Shown here one piece after another: positions 1 to 8,797 of a stretch of DNA of 64,000 bases (position 1 is its first letter; every line of letters begins with the position of its first letter). Made by a program: the position numbers and the translations under genes. Source of the stretch: Romboutsia maritimum (GTDB lineage Bacteria > Bacillota > Clostridia > Peptostreptococcales > Peptostreptococcaceae); assembly GCF_002251085.2 (NCBI RefSeq), contig NZ_NOJZ02000002.1, positions 1-64,000 on the forward strand. Reading direction: 5' to 3'. The notes under the pieces are model-generated. The model was not told where the DNA came from. It did not search any database and was given only the letters and a program-made list of their open reading frames with translations.

Positions 1-790
1 AGATGGAGTAATAGAAGGATTAGGAATGTATACATATCCGAATAAAGATATATATAAAGGATATTATAGAGAAAATAAAAAAAATGGTAAGGGTATTTTG
101 TATTATAAAGATGGAAGTAAATATAAGGGTATGTGGAAAGATGATGTGCAATGTGGGCAGGGATGTATTACTTCATCAAATGAAGATATATATGAAGGTG
201 AATTTGAAAATGGAAAATTAAATGGTAAAGGTAAATATAAATTTAAAAATGGGGATGTATATGTTGGTGAATTTAAAGATAATGTATTTCATGGCGAAGG
301 ATGCTATACAGCTTTAAATGGAGATATATACGAGGGAAAATATAAATACGGTCTAAAAAAAGGAAAAGGAATATTAAAATTAAGAACAGGCGAAAAATAT
401 GAAGGTGAATTTAAAGATAATTTATTTGAAGGTATAGGTAGATATATAAGTAAAGAAAATAATATTTATGAAGGTGAATTTAAAAAAGGAAAAAAAGATG
501 GAATAGGAACGTATATATGTGATTTGTATAAGTATATAGGAGAATGGACGGAAAATGAAAAAGGCAAAATTGGAACATATTTTTTGAAAGAAGGAGAAGT
601 AATAGAAGTAACTATAAATGATAATAAGATAATTCATGGAATATACAAACACAAAAATATTGAAAAATATATATACAATGTAGATATAAGCGGCGAAAAT
701 GAGTACATTGTAATAAGCAATATTGAAAAATATTTAAGTAATAAAAGCAGAAGTTCAATCACCATAAGCGCTTCAAATATATATAATTAA
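1..790 (+). CDS. MORN-repeat protein, 5' partial
   Basis: The reading frame is open to the left edge, and the codons before the first ATG (position 26) already encode part of a MORN repeat (DGVIEGLG), so the true start lies outside the window. The visible protein has about eight MORN repeats (YxGxxxxGxxxGxGxY), for example YEGEFENGKLNGKGKY, and then about 70 residues without repeats at the C-terminus. MORN repeats form beta-hairpin scaffolds, often linked to lipid or protein binding. No signal peptide or enzyme domain is visible in this portion. It ends 27 bp before the intracellular protease gene and is probably co-transcribed with it. The molecular role is unknown; the family call is firm. 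Confidence 0.85.
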   Translation, partial: DGVIEGLGMYTYPNKDIYKGYYRENKKNGKGILYYKDGSKYKGMWKDDVQCGQGCITSSNEDIYEGEFENGKLNGKGKYKFKNGDVYVGEFKDNVFHGEGCYTALNGDIYEGKYKYGLKKGKGILKLRTGEKYEGEFKDNLFEGIGRYISKENNIYEGEFKKGKKDGIGTYICDLYKYIGEWTENEKGKIGTYFLKEGEVIEVTINDNKIIHGIYKHKNIEKYIYNVDISGENEYIVISNIEKYLSNKSRSSITISASNIYN

Positions 791-817
791 ATATAAATGA
801 ATTTTGGAGTGATCTTT

Positions 818-1774
818 GTGAAAAATAAAAATCAAGACTTAGAGGTAGCATTAATGCCCTTTATTATAAATGAAGAATTTAGAGGGAATTATACAAAAAT
901 TCCTTATGGAGTAACTATGATAAGAGCAAAAAATCTGTGGGATACTTCAGATAGGGGAGCGGGTATTAATATAGCTATAATAGATTCTGGATGTGATATA
1001 AATCATGAGAGTTTAAAAGATAATATAGTTGGAGTAAGAAATTTTACAGATGAAGATGGTAAAAATTATAACATTGTTACAGATAGAGTAGGTCATGGAA
1101 CTCATGTAACAGGTATAATAGCAGCAAAAGGTAAAAATTCGATAGTGGGAGTAGCACCAGATGCAAGCATATATGTTTTAAAAGCAATAGATAGAACTGG
1201 TTCAGGAAAATTAAGCTGGGTAATAAGAGCTATTTATTATGCTATAGAAAAAAATGTAGATATAATATCTATGTCTCTAGGAATGGCAAATAGTGATGAC
1301 AAACTAGAAAAAGCAATTAGAGAAGCTATAAATAAGAATATAATAGTAGTTTGTGCAGCAGGTAATGAGGGCGATGGTAATCCAAATGATTTTAAGTATT
1401 CTTATCCAGCAACATATGCAGATGTTATATCAGTAGGAGCAGTTGATAAAAAAGCAGTTCCTGCTAATTTTAGTAATGCAAATCTTGTTATAGATGTAGT
1501 GGCACCAGGGGTGAATATAATTTCAACTTACCCTAATAATCAGTTTGCAAGTTTAAGTGGAACTAGTATGGCAGCACCTCATGTAACTGGAACTTTAGCA
1601 CTTTTAAAAAATTGGGGTAAAAAAGAATTTCAAAGAAATTTAACTCAAGAAGAAATTTATGCACAGTTAATAAAAAATACAAAAACATTAGAATATTCGA
1701 GAACATTACAAGGAAATGGGTTAGTATATTTAAGTGAAGTTAATACAAATAAGAAAACTAAAAATAAAAAATAA
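818..1774 (+). CDS. ispA: Intracellular subtilisin-type serine protease (S8)
   Basis: This is a subtilase without a signal peptide. Catalytic Asp lies in IIDSGCD (near residue 56), His in GHGTHVTG (near 93) and Ser in SGTSMAAPH (near 250). The N-terminus carries ALMPF, matching the LIPY-type inhibitory extension of Bacillus intracellular serine proteases (ISP), which is removed on activation. The C-terminus also follows ISP (FSNANLVIDVVAPG). I chose GTG 818 because GGAG sits 8 bp upstream; an in-frame ATG at 797 has no such site. ISPs degrade cytoplasmic protein late in growth. The MORN gene lies directly upstream and a strong terminator follows. Confidence 0.88.
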   Translation: MKNKNQDLEVALMPFIINEEFRGNYTKIPYGVTMIRAKNLWDTSDRGAGINIAIIDSGCDINHESLKDNIVGVRNFTDEDGKNYNIVTDRVGHGTHVTGIIAAKGKNSIVGVAPDASIYVLKAIDRTGSGKLSWVIRAIYYAIEKNVDIISMSLGMANSDDKLEKAIREAINKNIIVVCAAGNEGDGNPNDFKYSYPATYADVISVGAVDKKAVPANFSNANLVIDVVAPGVNIISTYPNNQFASLSGTSMAAPHVTGTLALLKNWGKKEFQRNLTQEEIYAQLIKNTKTLEYSRTLQGNGLVYLSEVNTNKKTKNKK

Positions 1775-1783
1775 AATATAAAG

Positions 1784-1838
1784 AAAAAACGAGCTGTATT
1801 AAAACTAAGTTTAGTATTTTAATACAGCTCGTTTTTTC
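1784..1838 (+). terminator. Intrinsic terminator after the protease gene
   Basis: A near-perfect inverted repeat of about 20 bp (AAAAACGAGCTGTATTAAAA and its complement) around a 12-nt loop, followed by a T-run. It ends the MORN-protease unit. Confidence 0.9.
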
Positions 1839-2005
1839 TGTAATTTTAGACATAAAAAGATGTTTATTTACAAAATTATAGCTAAATAAATATAAAAATA
1901 AAAAAATATATATAAGTTACAAAAAAGTTACAAAAGATGTTATAATTAAATAAGGTGAAAATTTGACATAAAATGAAAAGTTAAAAATAAAATGGAGTGG
2001 TAAGA

Positions 2006-2692
2006 TTGATTAAGTTTACTAATGTAAGTAAAACCTATCATGATGGCGATAAATCGTTGAATGGAATAAATCTTGGTATAAAACAAGGTGAGTTCGTATT
2101 TTTAGTAGGACACTCAGGAGCTGGAAAATCAACGTTACTTAAACTAATAACTAGAGAAGAAAAGCTATCAGAAGGAAGAATTTCCGTACTTGGAGATGAA
2201 ATTACAAAAATAAAGACAAATAAAATTCATAAATACAGAAGAAATATTGGAATAGTATTCCAAGATTTTAAGCTTTTAAAAGATAAAACTGTATTTGAAA
2301 ATGTAGAAATCGCTATGAGAGTAATAGGAACTAATCCTAATAAAATAAAACCTAGAGTAATGGAAGTTTTGCATAAGGTTAAAATAGCAGATAAATATAA
2401 TAAATATCCATCAGAATTATCAGGTGGAGAGTGTCAAAGAGTAGGAATTGCAAGAGCTATAGTAAATAAGCCTTCTATAATAATTGCAGATGAATGTACT
2501 GGGAATTTAGATATAGATAATTCAAAATCTATATTGAATTTACTAAATGATATAAATGCAGAAGGTGTTACTATAATAATGGCAACTCATGACATTGAAA
2601 TGCTAAAAATGTTTTCAAAAAGAGTCGTTGTCCTTGAAAAAGGAAAAATAATAAAAGATACAAAGAGGGATTTATATGAAGTTAGTGTCTAG
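2006..2692 (+). CDS. ftsE: Cell-division ABC transporter ATP-binding protein FtsE
   Basis: ATPase of the FtsEX complex, which couples ATP hydrolysis at the membrane to activation of peptidoglycan hydrolases. Walker A is GHSGAGKST, the ABC signature is LSGGECQR, and Walker B is IIADECTGNLD, where Cys replaces the usual Pro of ADEPTGNLD. The TTG at 2006 gives the canonical start MIKFTNVSKTY and has GGAG about 8 bp upstream; a GTG at 1997 lies inside that ribosome binding site. The gene overlaps ftsX by 17 bp and is followed by an M23 hydrolase, the expected partner. Length (about 228 residues) is normal. Confidence 0.95.
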   Translation: MIKFTNVSKTYHDGDKSLNGINLGIKQGEFVFLVGHSGAGKSTLLKLITREEKLSEGRISVLGDEITKIKTNKIHKYRRNIGIVFQDFKLLKDKTVFENVEIAMRVIGTNPNKIKPRVMEVLHKVKIADKYNKYPSELSGGECQRVGIARAIVNKPSIIIADECTGNLDIDNSKSILNLLNDINAEGVTIIMATHDIEMLKMFSKRVVVLEKGKIIKDTKRDLYEVSV

Positions 2693-3572
2693 TTTTTTAT
2701 ACAATTTAAAGCAAGGAATAAAAGGTATTTTAAAAAATAAAACTATGAGTTTTATATCTATAATATCTGTAACATCAGCATTAATTATACTAGGAATAGT
2801 TCTTACTATGGTATTAAACATAAATCAGTTTATAAAAGTTACAGAAGATGAAATAAATGAAGTTAGAGTATCTGTAAAAACTGATTTAGATGAAAATAAA
2901 AAAGAAGAAGTAAAAGAAAATATTTTGAAAATTAAAGGTGTAAAAAAAGCAGTTTATAAGTCTAAAGAAGAATCATTTGAATCAATGAGAAAAAATTGGG
3001 GAGAAGATGCATATCTTTTAGAAGGTGTAAATAATCCGCTTGATGATTATTATGTTGTTACTATAGATAATAAGGAAGGTATAAAATCTATAGAACCAAA
3101 ATTATTGTCTATACAAGGTATTAAAAATGTAGACTATCATCAAGATGTTATGGAAAACTTTTTACACATGTCTAATATAGTTAAAAAGTTTGGAACTATA
3201 TTAATTTTATGTCTGTTATTAATTTGTTTAGTGATAATAGCTAATACAATAAAAGGTAGAGTTTACAATAAAAAAGAAGAAATTCAAATTATAAAATATG
3301 TAGGTGCAAGTAACTGGTTTGTTATAGGACCATTTATAGTAGAAGGATTTATGATTGGACTAATAGGTTCAGTTTTATCTGTATTAATCTGTATAGGAAT
3401 GTATGGATATATATTGGACAAGATTGTAATGTTTATTAGCTCAGTTATGGGAAATGTAGTACTTCCACTAACTACAATTTCAACATCTCTTATAGTTATA
3501 TTAGTTATAACAGGTATCTCGGTAGGAGTTTTAGGAAGTATTGTGTCAGTAAGAAGACATTTGAAAGTTTAG
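2676..3572 (+). CDS. ftsX: Cell-division protein FtsX
   Basis: Membrane partner of FtsE. Four hydrophobic segments are visible, at roughly residues 23-48, 168-190, 215-245 and 262-288, with a large extracellular loop between the first and second, as in Gram-positive FtsX. That loop is the part that activates the cognate peptidoglycan hydrolase. The start overlaps the end of ftsE, so translation is probably coupled. The next gene, 17 bp downstream, encodes the coiled-coil M23 protein expected to be its target. Confidence 0.94.
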   Translation: MKLVSSFLYNLKQGIKGILKNKTMSFISIISVTSALIILGIVLTMVLNINQFIKVTEDEINEVRVSVKTDLDENKKEEVKENILKIKGVKKAVYKSKEESFESMRKNWGEDAYLLEGVNNPLDDYYVVTIDNKEGIKSIEPKLLSIQGIKNVDYHQDVMENFLHMSNIVKKFGTILILCLLLICLVIIANTIKGRVYNKKEEIQIIKYVGASNWFVIGPFIVEGFMIGLIGSVLSVLICIGMYGYILDKIVMFISSVMGNVVLPLTTISTSLIVILVITGISVGVLGSIVSVRRHLKV

Positions 3573-3589
3573 ATAATGGGGGAGATTGA

Positions 3590-4639
3590 ATGAAAAAGGT
3601 AATAAGTTTAATTACAGCTTGTGCTGTATTATTTAGCACGACTTTTATATTTGCAGATGATAAAGATAATTTAGATAATAAATTAGAGCAAAATAAAGCA
3701 GCTCAAAGTAGTTTAGAAAAAGATATACAGTCATTAAATGAAAGTATAAAAGAAATTGAAACAAATATACAAGATACAAATAATCAAATAAGTAAATTAG
3801 ATACAGAAATAACAAAGACTAAAGAAGAAATAACTCAATTACAATCTAAAATACAAAAAAATGAAAATGATTTAGGTAAAAGATTAAAAGCAATTAATAG
3901 CAACTATTCTTTAGGATATATAAAAGTTATATTAAGTAGTAGTTCTATATCAGAGCTATTTGATAATATATATATAGTTAAACAAGTTGTAAATCAAGAT
4001 AAAACAACATTAAAAGAGTTGGATAACAACAAAGTTAGTATTGAAGCTAAAGAATTAGAGCAGAAAGAGAAAAAAGAAAAACAACAACAGCTAAAAGATG
4101 TCTTAGAACAAGATTATAATAAAGTAAAAGAAAAAAAAGCTAAGTTTGAAGAGTTAAAAAAGCAATTGCAAAAAGAAGCTGATGACTTAGAAGGTGAAGT
4201 AGCTAAATTAGCGCAACAAAATTCACAGGTAGTTGAAGAAGGAGCTGTAATATCTAATGGTTCTTGGCCAGTGCCAGGTCATACTAGAATAAGTTCTCCA
4301 TATGGAAATAGACCAGATCCAATTTTAAATACTCAAAGCTTCCATACAGGAATAGATATACCTGCTCCAGAGGGTACACCTGCAGTTGCAGTTGATGATG
4401 GAGAAGTTATTTTCTCAGGGGTTAAAGGTTCATATGGAAATACTCTTATGATTAAACATAATGACGGAAAAGTATCTTTATATGCTCATAATAGTAAATT
4501 AGTAGCATCAGTAGGTACTAAAGTAAAAAAAGGACAAACTGTAACAAGAATAGGTACAACAGGAAGATCAACAGGGCCACATTTACATTTTGAAATAAGA
4601 ATAAATGGTAGCCACACAAATCCTATGAATTACTTATAA
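3590..4639 (+). CDS. Coiled-coil M23 peptidoglycan hydrolase, FtsEX partner
   Basis: Secreted murein hydrolase or hydrolase activator of the EnvC/CwlO-like class. A signal peptide (residues 1-22, ending TFIFADD) precedes about 190 residues of Gln/Glu/Lys-rich coiled coil. The C-terminal LytM/M23 domain (residues 235-349) keeps the zinc-site motifs HTGIDI and GPHLHFEIR plus SLYAHNS, so it looks catalytically competent. GGGGGAG stands just before the ATG. Immediate linkage to ftsEX suggests that FtsX controls it at the septum. The exact substrate bond cannot be read from the sequence. Confidence 0.9.
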   Translation: MKKVISLITACAVLFSTTFIFADDKDNLDNKLEQNKAAQSSLEKDIQSLNESIKEIETNIQDTNNQISKLDTEITKTKEEITQLQSKIQKNENDLGKRLKAINSNYSLGYIKVILSSSSISELFDNIYIVKQVVNQDKTTLKELDNNKVSIEAKELEQKEKKEKQQQLKDVLEQDYNKVKEKKAKFEELKKQLQKEADDLEGEVAKLAQQNSQVVEEGAVISNGSWPVPGHTRISSPYGNRPDPILNTQSFHTGIDIPAPEGTPAVAVDDGEVIFSGVKGSYGNTLMIKHNDGKVSLYAHNSKLVASVGTKVKKGQTVTRIGTTGRSTGPHLHFEIRINGSHTNPMNYL

Positions 4640-4720
4640 AAATTAATAATTACTTATATTTTTATATAAAATATAAGTAAATTTATTTTTAGATTAAAGA
4701 AATTTAAGGAGAATAATGAT

Positions 4721-5227
4721 ATGAATGAATATATAGTCGTAGATTTAGAAACTACAGGACTTGATCCATACAAAGGTTGTGAAATAATAGAAATTGGAAT
4801 AACTGAAATAGTTAATGATAAAATAGTTAGAAATTATTCAAGGCTTATAAAGCCTAAGGGTATAATTCCTAATTTTATAACTAGTATAACTAATATAAGC
4901 AATTCAATGGTTGAAAATGAGGAAAGTATAGAAGCTGTACTTCCAAGATTTAGAGAATATATAGGAGATAAAACTATAATTGCTCATAATGCAAAATTTG
5001 ATTTAAAGTTTTTAAATTATTATTTAAAAGAAATGAATTTAGAACCAATCAATAATTATATTTGTACATTAGAACTATTGAAGGCGAGCACAACATATAA
5101 AGGAAAAAATAAAAAATTAGAAACAGCATGTGCATATTATAATATAGAAAACAAAAATGCACATAGAGCAGATAGTGATACGTTAGCTACTGCAAAGTTA
5201 TTTTTAAAAGTAAAAGATGAGAGATAA
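4721..5227 (+). CDS. DnaQ-like 3'-5' exonuclease
   Basis: A DEDDh-type exonuclease domain fills the protein. Exo I is VVDLETTGLD (Asp and Glu, residues 8-10), Exo II is IIAHNAKFDLKFL and Exo III includes NAHRADSDTLAT with the His and Asp. Such stand-alone domains resemble the PolC/DNA polymerase III epsilon proofreading domain and act on DNA or RNA 3' ends. At 168 residues it has no polymerase or helicase part. It has its own ribosome binding site (AAGGAG) and is followed by a short terminator. The physiological substrate is not evident. Confidence 0.85.
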   Translation: MNEYIVVDLETTGLDPYKGCEIIEIGITEIVNDKIVRNYSRLIKPKGIIPNFITSITNISNSMVENEESIEAVLPRFREYIGDKTIIAHNAKFDLKFLNYYLKEMNLEPINNYICTLELLKASTTYKGKNKKLETACAYYNIENKNAHRADSDTLATAKLFLKVKDER

Positions 5228-5228
5228 A

Positions 5229-5259
5229 GAAGAGAGTTATTATATCTCTCTTTTTTTGT
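5229..5259 (+). terminator. Short intrinsic terminator
   Basis: AAGAGAG and its complement form a short stem around an A/T loop, followed directly by a run of seven T. The stem is weak but the U-tract is good. Confidence 0.6.
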
Positions 5260-5323
5260 ATTTAAATTTAAATTGATTTCATAGTATATAACAACAAGAT
5301 AATATTTATCAGGGGTTGATATA

Positions 5324-5623
5324 ATGAGTTATATAAATATTTGGATAAATAGAGATGAAATTAAGTTTAAGATATATAAATTTAAAAATGGAGAAGAAAA
5401 AATTATAATACAAGATAAAATCATTAGTCCAAGATCTTTTGATATTGGTAATAGACTAAATTATTTAAGAAAAATGTTAGAGATTTTGATTAAACAATAC
5501 AGTATAGACAAGGCAAGATTAAATATAGAAGATAATATAAAAAAAGATTTAATTAATATTATTAAAATGGAAGGTATGTTAGAAGAATTACTTTCAAATT
5601 GTGGGGTAGAGATATGCAAATAA
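5324..5623 (+). CDS. Unrecognised 99-residue protein, coupled to a kinase gene
   Basis: I do not recognise this family. The product is small, charged and without a signal peptide or membrane segment: a probable beta-rich N-terminal half (short alternating strands up to residue 40), then helical Lys/Glu/Ile-rich sequence. AGGGG lies about 8 bp before the ATG. The 3' end overlaps the kinase start (ATG 5614) by 10 bp, so the two are probably translated together. It could be a kinase regulator or substrate, but this is inferred only from the overlap. Confidence 0.65.
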   Translation: MSYINIWINRDEIKFKIYKFKNGEEKIIIQDKIISPRSFDIGNRLNYLRKMLEILIKQYSIDKARLNIEDNIKKDLINIIKMEGMLEELLSNCGVEICK

Positions 5624-6651
5624 GTCCAAAATTTAACCTTAAAATCATAAAGAAAATTGATTCTGAGGGAGTTAATTCTGCATTATATATTGTAGAAGAT
5701 ACTCAACTTGGATCAAAATTCATATTAAAGCAAATTGATAAGAGTGGTTTTAAAGAAAAAAGAAAATACTTTGATGAGTCAAAGAAAATTTATAATTCTA
5801 AGCATCCAAACATAATAAATATAAATTATGCATCTTATGATGATGAATATATATATATAGTTATGCCATATTTTAAAAAGGGATCATTATATCATTTATT
5901 AGAAAATAGAAATTTAACATTAAGGGAAGTAATAAAGTATTCCATGGATTTTTTATCAGCAATATATTATATCCATAGTAAAGGCTTAATACATTGCGAT
6001 ATAAAACCAAATAACATTTTAATAAGTGACGATAATAGAGCTGTGTTAACTGATTTTGGATCTGCTTTATATTTAGATGATTTAGGAAATGCTAAGCTTA
6101 GAAATGTTTATTATAAACATATAGCACCAGAACAATGCAATCATTCATTAATAAATAAAAAAGTAGATATATATCAAATAGGAACTACATTATATAGAAT
6201 GTGTAATGGAAATGAAGAGTATAATAAGCAAGTTAAAAGATATAAAAATTTAAATAGTTTAAAAATCGCTTGTGTAAAAGGAAAATTTCCTATAAGAAAA
6301 AAATATTTACCACATATACCAAAATCTATTATAAACATAATAGAAAAATGCTTAAGCATAAACCCAGATGAAAGATACGATAATGTTTTGGATATAATGA
6401 ACGATTTATCTAAAATTAATGAAAATTTAGATTGGGTATATAAAAAAATAGATAATGAAAAATATTTATTGAGTTTAAAAAATGGAAAAAATCAAGAAAA
6501 AATAATACTATCAAAGGAAACTCATTTATGGAGCATAAAAGCACGAATATTAAATGAAAATAAAAGCATTGATAACATAGAAAGTAAAGCTAAGGGATAT
6601 AGAATAATAAGAAAAATAATCAATGAATATGAAAAAATAGCCTTACTTTAA
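5614..6651 (+). CDS. Serine/threonine protein kinase, non-RD type
   Basis: Hanks-type kinase domain over residues 8-270, then a C-terminal tail of about 75 residues without membrane segment or PASTA repeats. The ATP-binding Lys lies in FILKQI (residue 39), the catalytic loop is HCDIKPNN (127-134), the DFG motif is at 147-149 and APEQC follows. The usual HRD Arg is Cys, so this is a non-RD kinase, and the glycine loop is degenerate (EGVNSALY). A TTG at 5599 in the same frame is possible, but GGGG upstream favours ATG 5614. It is cytoplasmic and differs from the membrane PrkC type. The gene overlaps the preceding small gene by 10 bp. Confidence 0.85.
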   Translation: MQISPKFNLKIIKKIDSEGVNSALYIVEDTQLGSKFILKQIDKSGFKEKRKYFDESKKIYNSKHPNIININYASYDDEYIYIVMPYFKKGSLYHLLENRNLTLREVIKYSMDFLSAIYYIHSKGLIHCDIKPNNILISDDNRAVLTDFGSALYLDDLGNAKLRNVYYKHIAPEQCNHSLINKKVDIYQIGTTLYRMCNGNEEYNKQVKRYKNLNSLKIACVKGKFPIRKKYLPHIPKSIINIIEKCLSINPDERYDNVLDIMNDLSKINENLDWVYKKIDNEKYLLSLKNGKNQEKIILSKETHLWSIKARILNENKSIDNIESKAKGYRIIRKIINEYEKIALL

Positions 6652-6669
6652 CCGATCAAGTAAGGCTAT
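6637..6669. repeat. Perfect 12-bp inverted repeat over the kinase stop codon
   Basis: ATAGCCTTACTT pairs perfectly with AAGTAAGGCTAT across a 9-nt loop that contains the kinase stop codon. On the + strand no T-run follows. Read from the - strand the stem is followed by TTTTTTC, the shape of an intrinsic terminator for leftward transcription, yet no - strand gene lies upstream of it here. It may stabilise the 3' end of the kinase mRNA. Confidence 0.6.
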
Positions 6670-6919
6670 AAAGGGGTAAAATATATTATAAAAAGGGGTT
6701 TATTAGGGAATATATTTTATTGGGGAGTAAAATAATCGGTTATTAGGGGAATAACCTTAAATTAATAATAACAAATTTCGACAAAAAACGCAACAAAAAA
6801 ATACAAATTTTTAAAAAAAATAAGAAATTGTAATATTAAAAAAATATAATGATAAAATTTAACAAAAATGAATGAAAAATTTTCCTATGCATAAACTAAT
6901 AAAAAATTAGGAGGAAATT
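6670..6919 (+). other. G-run-rich intergenic stretch
   Basis: Five runs of three to four G lie within about 80 bp (6673-6750) of otherwise almost pure A/T sequence. The last sits in the loop of a 7-bp hairpin (GGTTATT/AATAACC, 6738-6756). The remaining stretch to 6905 is A-rich with no recognisable gene or riboswitch. A ribosome binding site (AGGAGG) for the next gene is at its end. Confidence 0.45.
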
Positions 6920-7402
6920 ATGAATAAGAAAATTTTTATAACTTTATTTACATTAATACTCATATTTTTTAGTGCGAATACATCTATTTGTATAGTTAAA
7001 GATAAAAATCTATCTAAAGACATATGGATAAATAATATAGAAGATAATAATCTTAAAATAAAGATATTAGATGTAAATGTATCTGATGAAAATATTGAGT
7101 TAGGAGAAAAATATAATGCTTTTGCAATTATAACAATGAGAGTAGAAAATACTGGAGCTTATGAAATTGAATTGTCAAATATAGATGTTTATCCTTTTCA
7201 AGGTTCAAGACCTACAAAATATTTTGTAAATACATCAGAAGATAATATAACTGGATTTTTAGGAAATTTAAAAGGTAAAGAAAGTAAAAATATAAAAATG
7301 GGTATAGCTTTGTACAATAAAGAAGAGCCTATTAAATTAGAGTTATCTAATATAGAAAATACATCTAATGAAAAGTCAGTAGAAAGTATAAGCATAAAAT
7401 AA
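6920..7402 (+). CDS. Secreted protein, possible DUF4352-like domain
   Basis: A signal peptide (residues 1-25, hydrophobic core ITLFTLILIFFSA) is followed by about 130 residues of beta-rich sequence. The pattern LKIKILDVNVSDENIELG followed by AIITMRVENTG and later GNLKGKESKNIKMGIAL resembles DUF4352-type extracellular immunoglobulin-like domains. There is no lipobox Cys at the cleavage site. AGGAGG stands before the ATG. It has no obvious operon partner, and the function is unknown. Confidence 0.7.
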   Translation: MNKKIFITLFTLILIFFSANTSICIVKDKNLSKDIWINNIEDNNLKIKILDVNVSDENIELGEKYNAFAIITMRVENTGAYEIELSNIDVYPFQGSRPTKYFVNTSEDNITGFLGNLKGKESKNIKMGIALYNKEEPIKLELSNIENTSNEKSVESISIK

Positions 7403-7517
7403 ATATTCGTATACTTAAATATGCTATAATAATTAAAAAAAGACATCTTGTTAAATACCCTTATAATTTTGAAAGTTAAAAATTAAAAATTTAGAAATGG
7501 GGGACTTAAGATAGAGT

Positions 7518-8558
7518 ATGAAAAATCTTATTGATAAACTTTATTATAGTAAAAATTTAAGTAAAGAAGAGTTAACATCTTTGATTGATAATAGAAATGA
7601 TGAGATAAGTAAGTATTTATTTGATAAATCATCATCTGTTAGTTGTAATAAATTTGGCAAAAATATTTATATTAGAGGTCTTATAGAATTTACTAATTAC
7701 TGTAAAAATGATTGTTACTACTGTGGAATAAGAAAAAGTAATAAAAATGCAAAAAGATATAGATTAAGTGAAGATGAAATATTATCTTCTTGTGAAATGG
7801 GGTATAATCTAGGATTTAGGACGTTTGTATTACAAGGAGGAGAAGATTTAGCATTTAAAGATGATATTATGATTAACATTATTAAAAAAATTAGAAATAA
7901 ATACTCTGACTGTGCAATTACTCTTTCAGTAGGAGAAAAAAGTTATGATACATATTTAAAATATTATAATGCAGGAGCAAATAGATATTTACTTAGACAT
8001 GAAACATCAAATGATAAGCATTATAATATGTTGCACCCAGAGAACCTTTCTTTATCAAATAGAAAAAATTGCTTATATGACTTAAAGAAAATAGGATTTC
8101 AAGTTGGGACAGGATTTATGGTAGGATCTCCTTATCAAACTACAGATAATATAGTAGAAGATTTAATGTTTATTAAAGAATTATCTCCTGAAATGGTAGG
8201 AATAGGACCATTTGTTCCTCATTGTGATACTAAATTTGCAGGTTTTAAAGGTGGAAGTTTAGAATTAACATTATTTCTTATAGGTATTATTAGGTTGATG
8301 TTGCCTGATTCATTAATACCAGCAACAACTGCAGTTGGAACGATAGACCCAATAGGAAGAGAAAAGGCAATTTTATCTGGAAGTAATGTATTGATGCCTA
8401 ATTTATCTCCAGTTGAAGTTAGAAAAAAATATTCATTATATGATAATAAAATATGCACGGGAGAAGAAGCTGCAGAATGTATCGGAAATTTAAGAAATAA
8501 GATGAACAGTATAGGATATGATATAGTTGTAAGTAGGGGAGATTATATAAAATCATAA
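7518..8558 (+). CDS. hydE: [FeFe]-hydrogenase maturase radical SAM protein HydE
   Basis: HydE helps build the dithiomethylamine-bridged diiron subcluster of [FeFe] hydrogenase. The radical SAM motif CKNDCYYC lies near residue 60, inside the family-typical context IRGLIEFTNYC, followed by FVLQGGED and the late motif GFMVGSPYQT. Length (346 residues) is normal for HydE. BioB is excluded by the HydE-type motifs. The ribosome binding site GGGGG is unusually far (14 bp) from the ATG. HydF and HydG are not in this window. A terminator follows. Confidence 0.92.
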   Translation: MKNLIDKLYYSKNLSKEELTSLIDNRNDEISKYLFDKSSSVSCNKFGKNIYIRGLIEFTNYCKNDCYYCGIRKSNKNAKRYRLSEDEILSSCEMGYNLGFRTFVLQGGEDLAFKDDIMINIIKKIRNKYSDCAITLSVGEKSYDTYLKYYNAGANRYLLRHETSNDKHYNMLHPENLSLSNRKNCLYDLKKIGFQVGTGFMVGSPYQTTDNIVEDLMFIKELSPEMVGIGPFVPHCDTKFAGFKGGSLELTLFLIGIIRLMLPDSLIPATTAVGTIDPIGREKAILSGSNVLMPNLSPVEVRKKYSLYDNKICTGEEAAECIGNLRNKMNSIGYDIVVSRGDYIKS

Positions 8559-8562
8559 AATT

Positions 8563-8603
8563 AAAAAGAATCATCTCGATTATATTTCGAGGTGATTCTT
8601 TTT
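8563..8603. terminator. Bidirectional terminator between hydE and ferredoxin
   Basis: A 17-bp stem (AAAAAGAATCATCTCGA with one G-T pair) around a short AT loop, with T-runs on both strands. It lies between the convergent hydE and ferredoxin genes. Confidence 0.85.
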
Positions 8604-8620
8604 GATTTGTAGAGTATGTA

Positions 8621-8797
8621 CTATTCTTCTTCAGGATGAGGAGCATCTACAGGACAGACACTATTACATGTCCCACATTCAATACATATAGCTGCATCAA
8701 TTGCATATTTAGTATCTCCAGCAGTTATGCAGTTAACTGGGCATTCTGGTTCACAAGCACCACAACTTATACAAGCATCATTTATAAAATAAGCCAT
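8621..8797 (-). CDS. 2[4Fe-4S] ferredoxin, 58 residues
   Basis: A short gene on the - strand with a perfect ribosome binding site (AGGAGG) before its ATG. The product has two clostridial ferredoxin cluster motifs, Cys9-x2-Cys12-x2-Cys15-x3-Cys19-Pro and Cys38-x2-Cys41-x2-Cys44-x3-Cys48-Pro, starting MAYFINDACISCGAC and ending in an acidic tail. It carries low-potential electrons, for example for hydrogenase or 2-oxo-acid:ferredoxin oxidoreductases such as IorAB encoded later in the window. It stands alone and converges with hydE. Confidence 0.95.
   Translation of the reverse strand: MAYFINDACISCGACEPECPVNCITAGDTKYAIDAAICIECGTCNSVCPVDAPHPEEE

Noticed and set aside
797..817. ATG 797 as start of the intracellular protease
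   Set aside because: GTG 818 has GGAG at 8 bp and gives the N-terminus expected for the family; the seven extra residues have no counterpart.
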